6,924 nucleotides of DNA from SHLQ01 sp964445255. GTDB taxonomy: Bacteria; Actinomycetota; Acidimicrobiia; Acidimicrobiales; SHLQ01. Below, piece by piece: positions 1 to 4,700 of this stretch. The position numbers were made by a program, and so were the translations under genes. Within the stretch, counting starts at the first letter, position 1. Every line of letters begins with the position of its first letter. The stretch covers positions 1-6,924 of the forward strand of contig CAYUKM010000137.1 of the NCBI GenBank assembly GCA_964445255.1, written 5' to 3'. The notes beneath the pieces are model-generated. The model saw nothing but the letters and a program-made list of their open reading frames with translations, was not told the DNA's origin and ran no database searches.

Positions 1-54
1 TTCGGCATTGCCGAGGGCGATCAGGGCGTCTGCGTAGTAATCAGCGCGACTCAT
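1..54 (-). CDS. atpH: ATP synthase F1 subunit delta, N-terminal fragment (runs off the window)
   Basis: Only the first 18 codons are visible, reading MSRADYYADALIALGNAE. The ATG (52-54) overlaps the TGA of the upstream b-like gene as ATGA. An AGGTGA Shine-Dalgarno (plus-strand 62-67) lies 7 nt before it, inside the end of that gene. A start of the form 'Y-x-A/D-A-L' is typical of delta/OSCP N-termini, and in bacteria the gene after the b subunits is normally delta. Delta caps the F1 head and joins it to the b-chain stalk. The identification rests mainly on position, since 18 residues are too few for a firm family match. It is a separate gene here, not the C-terminal half of a b-delta fusion as in mycobacteria. 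Confidence 0.72.
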   Translation of the reverse strand, partial: MSRADYYADALIALGNAE

Positions 55-575
55 GAGGCGTTCACCTGCTCGATGTAGGCGTCGATCAGGTCGGCGTGGG
101 TAGCCGAATCGAGGTTTGCGTTGACAACAGACTCGGTAGCCGCTGCAGCTTGTGCGGCTGCGGCTGCCTGGATGTCGGCCGATGCCTGACCTGTTGAAGC
201 GGTGAGTTCGGCGGTTGCCTTGCCCTTTGCGTCAACAGCGTCCGCATCGGCGCGAGCCATGAGATCGGTCTTCACCTGCGCAGCGGTGTCTCGAGCTTCA
301 CTGGTGATCCGCTCTTGTTCGGCTTCGGCTGATCCGAGCTTTGAGCGGAGCGCACTCAATTCGGCTTCAGCGTCGACCCGAGCACGCTCGGCTTCAACCA
401 GTTCGTCCCGGATGTTCTCAGAGCGAGCCGCCAGGCCCTTCTTCATCACCGGCAAAAGCTTGACGACAAGAGCAAGGAAGACGATGCCGAAAGCGGCAGC
501 CGACCATGCGAACTCAAGAATATCAGCAGGAAAGAAGCGGCCGTTTGGCCCTTCAGCAGCAAGTAACTGAACCAT
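51..575 (-). CDS. atpF: Second ATP synthase b-type stator subunit (b'-like)
   Basis: The 174-residue product has the b-subunit layout: a short N-terminus, one membrane helix at about residues 21-44 (LEFAWSAAAFGIVFLALVVK), then a long charged, Ala/Glu-rich coiled coil to the C-terminus with a poly-Ala stretch near residues 136-146. It should pair with the first b chain to form the peripheral stalk between subunit a and delta. The ATG overlaps the stop of the preceding b gene (TAATG), and a GGAG (583-586) sits 7 nt upstream. Its end overlaps the delta start as ATGA. In layout and position it resembles the b-like N-terminal half of the mycobacterial b-delta fusion protein, but it ends with its own stop. 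That correspondence is my inference from remembered sequences. The b-type identity is secure; whether to call it b', b2 or AtpF2 is a naming choice. Confidence 0.88.
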   Translation of the reverse strand: MVQLLAAEGPNGRFFPADILEFAWSAAAFGIVFLALVVKLLPVMKKGLAARSENIRDELVEAERARVDAEAELSALRSKLGSAEAEQERITSEARDTAAQVKTDLMARADADAVDAKGKATAELTASTGQASADIQAAAAAQAAAATESVVNANLDSATHADLIDAYIEQVNAS

Positions 576-1156
576 TAGTTATCTCCATCCAGCGCTGAGT
601 CGATCGCGCTCTGCTGTGCAGAACGGTCGAGGTCCTTGCCAAGCACAGCTGAAGCTGCGGCTACGGCGATGTCGCCAACGTCGCCTCGCATCGAAGCGAG
701 TGCGTTGTCGCGGGACTCGTCGAGACCACCAGCAGCTTCAGACTTCACTGTGGCGGCTTCGGTCTGAGCGTCTGCGATCACGTTGGCCCGGTACTCGTCT
801 GCCTCTTCACGTGCTGCGTCGACGATGCCGTCGGCTTCAGCGCGTGCTTCGGCGAGCGAGGCGTCGTAGTCGGCTTGCACGTCGATCAACGCTTGGCGCG
901 CCTTGTCGGCGGCCTCGCGGTCGGCGCGAATCTTTTGTTCACGTTCCTCACGCGACTTCAGAAGCGGTGGCAGAAGCACGTACTGCATAAGCGCCCACAG
1001 GACCAAGAAGGACACGAGTGCCCAGATCACGTGGTTGGGTTCAGGAAGAACCGGATTTGGTGGCGGTCCCTCCTCCAACTCTTCGCCTTCTTCTGCCTCA
1101 GCAAATGCGAGGATGATGACTTCTTCGCCCAATGAAACTACATAGTCATATTCCAC
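575..1156 (-). CDS. atpF: ATP synthase Fo subunit b
   Basis: The 193-residue product is a stator b chain. It has an acidic, proline-containing N-terminal segment (residues 1-41, with AEAEEGEELEEG followed by PPPNP), one membrane helix at about 42-65 (HVIWALVSFLVLWALMQYVL), and a long hydrophilic coiled coil (about 68-175). The tail carries LGKDLD, the short motif common near b-subunit C-termini. It anchors in the membrane beside subunit a and holds F1 against rotation. The start is GTG (1154-1156). A strong AAAGGAGA lies 8 nt upstream, and no ATG fits that ribosome site. The N-terminal extension before the helix is longer than in E. coli b, although acidic leaders occur in actinobacterial b subunits. 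The gene is 49 nt after atpE and overlaps the next b-like gene by one base. Confidence 0.93.
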   Translation of the reverse strand: MEYDYVVSLGEEVIILAFAEAEEGEELEEGPPPNPVLPEPNHVIWALVSFLVLWALMQYVLLPPLLKSREEREQKIRADREAADKARQALIDVQADYDASLAEARAEADGIVDAAREEADEYRANVIADAQTEAATVKSEAAGGLDESRDNALASMRGDVGDIAVAAASAVLGKDLDRSAQQSAIDSALDGDN

Positions 1157-1164
1157 GGTCGACT

Positions 1165-1172
1165 TCTCCTTT
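1165..1172 (-). promoter_or_regulatory. Ribosome binding site fixing the GTG start of atpF
   Basis: On the minus strand this reads AAAGGAGA, 8 nt before the GTG at 1156-1154. It is the strongest Shine-Dalgarno in the operon. It decides the non-ATG start of subunit b over any internal codon. Confidence 0.8.
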
Positions 1173-1184
1173 CTGTGCGGCCAA

Positions 1185-1205
1185 TCGAACCCGAGTCGGG
1201 GTTGA
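1185..1205 (-). other. Stem-loop directly after the atpE stop codon
   Basis: On the minus strand the sequence begins at the base after the atpE TAG. AACCC (1203-1199) can pair with GGGTT (1192-1188), and the stem can extend by two outer pairs across a one-base bulge. An alternative core is CCCG/CGGG with a 3-nt loop. No U-run follows, and the atpF ribosome site lies just downstream. It therefore looks like an mRNA stability or processing element, not a terminator. The pairing is visible in the sequence; the role is inferred. Confidence 0.45.
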
Positions 1206-1463
1206 CTAGGCGAACTTCAGGAGAATAAAGACAACGAAGCCGATGAGGGCGATCGCCTCGGTGAATGCCACACCGAGGAACATCGTGGTCTGAACCTGCG
1301 AAGCAGCTTCAGGCTGACGTGCGATTGCTTGGACGGCCTGGCCGACCAGGTATCCGATTCCAATGCCAGGACCGATTGCTGCGAGGCCGTAGGCGAAACC
1401 TGCGCCTTCAGCGGCCGCAGTGTCTTGGTCAACCTGGGCGAGAATCTGTGCTGCGATGCTCAT
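1206..1463 (-). CDS. atpE: ATP synthase Fo subunit c (proteolipid)
   Basis: The 85-residue hairpin protein forms the rotating c-ring. Helix 1 spans about residues 21-46 and carries the glycine pattern GPGIGIGYLVG needed for helix packing. The polar loop is ARQPEA (48-53). Helix 2 (about 57-83) holds the ion-carrying carboxylate E69 in FTEAIALIG. The extra ligands of Na+-type c subunits are absent: the helix-1 Gln position is I36, and the Ser/Thr pair after the Glu is A70-I71. Proton coupling is therefore expected. The ATG has an AAGGAG (1474-1479) 10 nt upstream. Compared with the M. tuberculosis c subunit as I recall it, the residues aligning with D28 and A63 are Ile here, so the drug-binding face of that protein is not conserved. 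Unlike its tightly packed neighbours, the gene has spacers on both sides, each with an inverted repeat, which suits a subunit needed in many copies. Confidence 0.97.
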   Translation of the reverse strand: MSIAAQILAQVDQDTAAAEGAGFAYGLAAIGPGIGIGYLVGQAVQAIARQPEAASQVQTTMFLGVAFTEAIALIGFVVFILLKFA

Positions 1464-1489
1464 TTGGGGATTGCTCCTTGTTTTTCGGT

Positions 1490-1505
1490 GAGGTCTGGCG
1501 ACCTC
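1490..1505 (-). other. Perfect stem-loop in the atpB-atpE spacer
   Basis: The atpB-atpE spacer (1464-1565) is the longest gap inside the operon. On the minus strand it holds an A/C-rich, G-poor and probably unstructured stretch (about 1512-1545). Next comes GAGGTC-GCCA-GACCTC, a perfect 6-bp stem with a 4-nt loop ending 10 nt before the AAGGAG of atpE. There is no U-tract, so it is not a standard terminator. By analogy with the translation-enhancing leader known for E. coli atpE, it may help raise c-subunit output or define a processed 5' end. That role is inference. Confidence 0.45.
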
Positions 1506-1565
1506 GTCGATCTGTATTTGTTGTTGTGGTTGGAAAGTGGACTAGTTAACAGGGTCTGCGCCGAG

Positions 1566-2351
1566 CTAGTGAGCTGGGTGCAGGGCGCCACCGATGTATA
1601 CGGCGGCAAGAATGGTGAATACGAACGCCTGAATAAAGGACACGAAGATCTCAAAGGCGGTGAAGGCGATGAGTCCGCCGAAGGCGAACGGCCAGATGAT
1701 CAACAGCAATCCGCTGAACGTTGCGATCGTGAGGACCGAGAACGTGACGAGCAGAATGTGACCGGCCAACATGTTGGCGAAGAGACGGACGCTGTGGCTG
1801 AACGGGCGCAGCAGGAACGTCGAGAGCAACTCGATGAAGCCCACCAGCGGACGCAAGAAGACCGGGACGCTCGGCGGCCACGCGATCTCTGCGATGTACT
1901 TGAAGCCGTTGTGTTTGATACCGACGGCGGTGAACACCACCAGGGTGATCAACGCCAAGACGAGCGGGCCGCCCATTCGGCCATTCGCTGGCATCTGGAA
2001 GAACGGGATGACCTCGGTGATATTACCGATGAAGACGAACACAAAGAACGAGAGCAGCAGCGACAGGTACGGCAGTCCATCGGGACCGATCGCCGGAAGG
2101 ATGATCTGGGTCTCCACAAACTCGATGATCGACTCGGCAATCGAGCGGATACCCGATGGCACGAGACTCTTCTGCTGGCCGGCCATGATGAACATCACGG
2201 CTGGGATCAGCGCACCGAGAATGTGCGTAAGGCCGATCTTGTCAATATCGAGCACTCCACCGATCTCAACAATCGGCGCCCATTCGATCAGATTCGACAG
2301 TGAGGGGAACGCGAGTCCGCCCCCTTCGGCTTCTGCGGCGAACAACAGCAT
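1566..2351 (-). CDS. atpB: ATP synthase Fo subunit a
   Basis: The 261-residue polytopic membrane protein forms the two proton half-channels against the c-ring. The defining motif is HSVRLFANMLAGH, in which R189 is the essential arginine equivalent to E. coli R210. The last helix (AFEIFVSFIQAFVFTILAA, about 232-250) carries E234 and Q241, the usual polar channel residues, and ends in the typical His-containing tail. Earlier hydrophobic segments lie at about 42-57, 94-116, 128-145 and 168-182, with further ones at 195-230. The length is normal for the family. The ATG overlaps the atpI stop as TGATG, with an AGGAG (2360-2364) 8 nt upstream, so it is translationally coupled to atpI. A 102-nt spacer separates it from atpE. 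Confidence 0.97.
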   Translation of the reverse strand: MLLFAAEAEGGGLAFPSLSNLIEWAPIVEIGGVLDIDKIGLTHILGALIPAVMFIMAGQQKSLVPSGIRSIAESIIEFVETQIILPAIGPDGLPYLSLLLSFFVFVFIGNITEVIPFFQMPANGRMGGPLVLALITLVVFTAVGIKHNGFKYIAEIAWPPSVPVFLRPLVGFIELLSTFLLRPFSHSVRLFANMLAGHILLVTFSVLTIATFSGLLLIIWPFAFGGLIAFTAFEIFVSFIQAFVFTILAAVYIGGALHPAH

Positions 2352-2860
2352 CAGGTGAGCTCCTGTAGGTTCGTGTCGGACGCCTCAGGCGACGACGCGT
2401 GATTGATAGGCAACTTGGTGGTCGGCTTGAGGCCAGGGTTGGCCAGCGACCCGGAGATGTAGCGCATCTCCCAGAACAACAATCCGACATGAGCGATGAT
2501 CAACGTCAGCCCGAGGGCGATGAGGTTGACCCATCCGGCGTCACGAACGACCAACACGGCAACGGTGATGATGCTGAGTCGAGTGAAGAATCCAAATACT
2601 GCCGCTGCGCCCATGGCTGCAACCGAGATGCGACCGGCGTAGGCGAGCATGAATGCTGCCATCAAGAAGTTGATAGCCACGAGAGCCAAGCCGTAGGCCA
2701 CCGAGTAGGCGCCTTCGCTCTGCCAGAGGAACGCACCGATCGCAATCGCGATGGGTGCGAGGATTGCGCCACGTCGAACGAGATCCTTTGCAATATCCAC
2801 CACCGGCGAATCGCCTTCGAGGCGCAAGGTGTTGGGATCGTGTTCGACCGGGCGCTTCAT
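2351..2860 (-). CDS. atpI: AtpI-family ATP synthase assembly protein
   Basis: The 169-residue protein has four predicted membrane helices: about 33-47, 53-74 (VAYGLALVAINFLMAAFMLA), 79-105 and 109-132. This is the AtpI layout. Helix 2 has the small-residue and Asn pattern common in the family (GLALVAINFLM), and a short basic, polar tail follows the last helix. AtpI proteins help assemble or stabilise the c-ring and are not part of the finished enzyme. A role in Mg2+ handling has also been suggested for some members. The ATG overlaps the upstream atpZ-like stop as ATGA, and the end overlaps the atpB start by one base. The only upstream purine motif (AGGA) is poorly spaced, so translation probably depends on coupling. 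The call rests on topology and on position directly before atpB. Confidence 0.85.
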   Translation of the reverse strand: MKRPVEHDPNTLRLEGDSPVVDIAKDLVRRGAILAPIAIAIGAFLWQSEGAYSVAYGLALVAINFLMAAFMLAYAGRISVAAMGAAAVFGFFTRLSIITVAVLVVRDAGWVNLIALGLTLIIAHVGLLFWEMRYISGSLANPGLKPTTKLPINHASSPEASDTNLQELT

Positions 2861-3303
2861 TGTTCTGCGATCCGTCCTGGTCGTGGTTTGGTGAAGTCGA
2901 TCGACATGTCGACCTCCACCGCTTCGACACGCCCGAAGGAGCGACCAACAGCCGGCGCGCCCTCGCCTGTCTTTGGGAGTTTGGCAAGACGCTCGGCGGT
3001 CGCGATTTCCATGGCGGCTTGGTAGCGGTAGTACTGGTTGGCGACCGAGCCAACGAGGCCGAGGACTGCACCGATGATCAAGAAGACCGGCACGGTTCCG
3101 ATGGCGCTGTCGAGTAACCAGCCGAAGCCGCCGAGGATCACCGGCGAAAGAGCGATCTCATAACCGCCGTGGCCCTTCCACATGCCATCACGTAGCGCTT
3201 GTTCATGGGGTCGTGGGTTATCTACGATGATGCCGTCGTCGGCGGCCTCCTCGATTCTCCCCAAATCCTGTTGCACGTACCTAACCCGTCTCTCCAAACT
3301 CAT
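2857..3303 (-). CDS. AtpZ-like (AtpZ/AtpI family) two-helix protein
   Basis: This 148-residue protein opens the atp operon. Two membrane helices lie at about 49-66 and 71-92. Between and around them is the family pattern FGWLLDSAIGTVPVFLIIG, with a Gly-rich first helix, an Asp, a Gly-Thr-x-Pro turn and a second Gly-rich helix. AtpZ-type proteins are encoded just before atpI or atpB in many bacteria and are thought to assist Fo assembly or divalent-cation supply. It is longer than a usual AtpZ because of a 45-residue charged N-terminal region and a roughly 50-residue hydrophilic tail. The ATG at 3301-3303 has no good ribosome site. An AGGAGG inside codons 18-20 has no start codon after it, and M41 would remove the N-terminal region without a better site, so I kept the first ATG. 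The gene overlaps atpI by 4 nt. Confidence 0.75.
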   Translation of the reverse strand: MSLERRVRYVQQDLGRIEEAADDGIIVDNPRPHEQALRDGMWKGHGGYEIALSPVILGGFGWLLDSAIGTVPVFLIIGAVLGLVGSVANQYYRYQAAMEIATAERLAKLPKTGEGAPAVGRSFGRVEAVEVDMSIDFTKPRPGRIAEQ

Positions 3304-3328
3304 TACGAGCTTGTGAACCGTTTCTCAA

Positions 3329-3357
3329 AGTATCGGGAACTCAGCTAGAAATTCCAA
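3329..3357 (-). promoter_or_regulatory. Candidate sigma-70-type promoter of the atp operon
   Basis: On the minus strand, TTGGAA (-35, 3357-3352) and GATACT (-10, 3334-3329) are separated by 17 nt. Each matches 4 of 6 consensus bases. This would give a leader of about 20 nt before the ATG at 3303. The operon needs its own promoter because the gene upstream of it points the other way. An alternative AT-rich patch containing TATAGA (minus strand, about 3372-3380) has no convincing -35. Confidence 0.4.
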
Positions 3358-3498
3358 CTTTGCCCTGGGAGAATCTATAACCATTGTCACAGCTTGCGCG
3401 CGCCTTTAGGAAAGCTTTTTGCAATCACCCGCCCAAGAATCATGCTGTGGCGAAATTCGCGCCGATCACCACTCTTCGCGACGGGTCATGGCCCGATC

Positions 3499-3526
3499 TT
3501 GGCTAACGGCCGACGACTACTAGCGT
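3499..3526 (+). promoter_or_regulatory. Candidate promoter for a leaderless SGNH hydrolase transcript
   Basis: TTGGCT (3499-3504) is a 4-of-6 match to the -35 consensus. Sixteen nt later comes TAGCGT (3521-3526), which fits the TANNNT form of actinobacterial -10 boxes. Exactly 6 nt separate it from the A of the start codon at 3533. With no Shine-Dalgarno upstream, transcription may begin at the ATG itself. Confidence 0.42.
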
Positions 3527-3532
3527 GCGGTC

Positions 3533-4663
3533 ATGGTCCTCAAAGTTCTCACCACCCTCGCGCTCATCGCCGCGCTGGCGTCTCCGACGACGAGTCTCGG
3601 TGCCCAACAAGACGACACCCAGCCCACCGCGGCGATCTCCCTCGGGGATTCGTACCTGGCTGGCGAGGCAGGACGCTGGCAAGGAAATTCGCCGCGCAGC
3701 TTTGGCGACCGAGACGGAACCGATCGCGCCGCGACACCCCTGCGCTTCTTCGGCTACCGCTACGACCTCGAACGTGTCTATGGCGATACCGCAGCAACAG
3801 GATGCAACCGTTCCGATGTCGCGCCATTACTCTCCGCCGATCTCGACGTCGACGCCGTGTTCAACCTGGCGTGCTCGGGAGCGACTACGGACAACGTGAT
3901 CTCCGCTGCGAGCGGAGGTGTGCCCCAAAACGGTGAGGGCCCACAGGTCGATCGACTCGCGGCACTCGCAGAGGACTACGACATCGAGGTGGTTGTGCTG
4001 TCGATCGGCGGAAACGATCTCGGCTTCTCGAGCATCATCGCCGACTGTGTAATTCGCTACGTGACGAGCAGCTCGTTTGCGCCGAACACCTGCGCGGAGG
4101 GCCAAGCCGAGAACGTCAATACAGCAATGGGAGACATGCTCCAGGGCGTGGCGCAATCGATCACCGACATTCGCGAAGTGCTCAAAGTTGCCGGTGACCA
4201 TGACTACCGGATCATCCTGCAGAGCTACTCGGTGCCGATCCCAAGCAGCGACGAGTTCCGCTACCCCCAAACCGGTTTCCGGCGCACGTTCACCGGCGGC
4301 TGCCCGTTCTGGGATACCGACGCCGACTGGGCGCACGACGAGTTGCTCCCCGCCATTCGAGACAACCTCGAATTGGTCGCTCAGGTATTCGATGTCGAGT
4401 TCCTCGATATCTCCGAGGCGCTCGCCGGTCGTGAAGCATGCGCCGAGGGTGTAACTCATGGGCCTGGGCCAAACGCGGAATGGATCCGTTTCGTAACGAC
4501 GGGGATCACCCAAGGCCAAGCGGGCGAGAGTGTCCACCCGAACTTCTATGGCCAGCAGGCCATTGGACAGTGTTTGGCGCTGCACATCGAGGCTCGTGAG
4601 GGTGACTCGGAGTGCTTTAATACGCCCGGCGAGGGGCCCGAAGCAATGATTCTCGACCGCTAG
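3533..4663 (+). CDS. Secreted SGNH/GDSL-family esterase or lipase
   Basis: The 376-residue protein starts with a signal peptide (residues 1-24: Lys4, hydrophobic core TTLALIAALA, likely cut after LGA). The mature part has the SGNH blocks in order. Block I is SLGDSYLAGE with nucleophile S40. A block II-like segment is ACSGATT (113-119). Block III is SIGGNDLGFS with oxyanion Asn161. Block V is ESVHPN with catalytic His335. The residue three before the His is Glu332, not the usual Asp, as in some actinomycete members that work as a Ser-His dyad. All eight cysteines (91, 114, 172, 187, 257, 303, 347, 361) fall in the mature part, so several disulfides are likely. The expected activity is hydrolysis of carboxylic esters outside the membrane; the substrate cannot be told. 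The ATG lacks a Shine-Dalgarno. The gene is convergent with wecA (37-nt gap) and divergent from the atp operon, so it is probably an independent unit. Confidence 0.9.
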   Translation: MVLKVLTTLALIAALASPTTSLGAQQDDTQPTAAISLGDSYLAGEAGRWQGNSPRSFGDRDGTDRAATPLRFFGYRYDLERVYGDTAATGCNRSDVAPLLSADLDVDAVFNLACSGATTDNVISAASGGVPQNGEGPQVDRLAALAEDYDIEVVVLSIGGNDLGFSSIIADCVIRYVTSSSFAPNTCAEGQAENVNTAMGDMLQGVAQSITDIREVLKVAGDHDYRIILQSYSVPIPSSDEFRYPQTGFRRTFTGGCPFWDTDADWAHDELLPAIRDNLELVAQVFDVEFLDISEALAGREACAEGVTHGPGPNAEWIRFVTTGITQGQAGESVHPNFYGQQAIGQCLALHIEAREGDSECFNTPGEGPEAMILDR

Positions 4664-4700
4664 GGCTGAACAACTCCCTGCACTGCAGCGTTCGGATGCC

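Larger units (their letters stand above)
3304..3532. other. Divergent intergenic region between the atp operon and the SGNH hydrolase gene
   Basis: These 229 bp are the longest non-coding stretch in the window and must hold the start signals for both flanking genes. I see candidate promoters at each end, listed separately. The middle holds a GCGCGCGC run (3396-3403), the palindrome AAAGCTTT (3411-3418), and the short inverted repeat GCGAA-A-TTCGC (3450-3460). Half of that inverted repeat, TTCGCG, recurs 19 nt later (3475-3480). The last two could be an operator, but nothing identifies a regulator. I find no RNA gene and no convincing coding frame here. Confidence 0.5.

Noticed and set aside
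202..570. Plus-strand frame opposite the b'-like gene, Ser/Ala-rich
   Set aside because: It is the reverse reading of an Ala-rich coiled coil. It has no ribosome site and no independent coding evidence.
1329..2303. Long open plus-strand frame (324 codons) opposite atpE and atpB
   Set aside because: It is antisense to two certain membrane-protein genes. Its product is an implausible Glu/Arg/Asp/Gln-rich string, as expected when hydrophobic codons are read in reverse. There is no ribosome site or domain.
3223..3260. AGGAGG inside the atpZ-like gene as evidence for a later start
   Set aside because: No ATG, GTG or TTG in frame follows at a usable distance, so the motif (codons 18-20, Glu-Glu-Ala) is coincidental.
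3391..3420. Terminator-like AGCTT...AAGCT followed by TTTTT on the plus strand
   Set aside because: The stem has only 5 bp around a 16-nt loop, and no plus-strand gene ends upstream, so there is nothing for it to terminate.
3394..3936. Plus-strand frame of 180 codons starting in the divergent intergenic region
   Set aside because: Its product is Arg/Pro-rich with no domain, and most of it overlaps the SGNH gene in another frame. It is a shadow of GC-rich DNA.
4664..4700. Possible bidirectional terminator between the convergent SGNH and wecA genes
   Set aside because: CTGAAC (4666-4671) can pair with GTTCGG (4690-4695), including one G-T pair, across an 18-nt loop. There is no T-run on either strand, and the inner palindrome CTGCA-C-TGCAG cannot close on a 1-nt loop. 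It is too weak to annotate.
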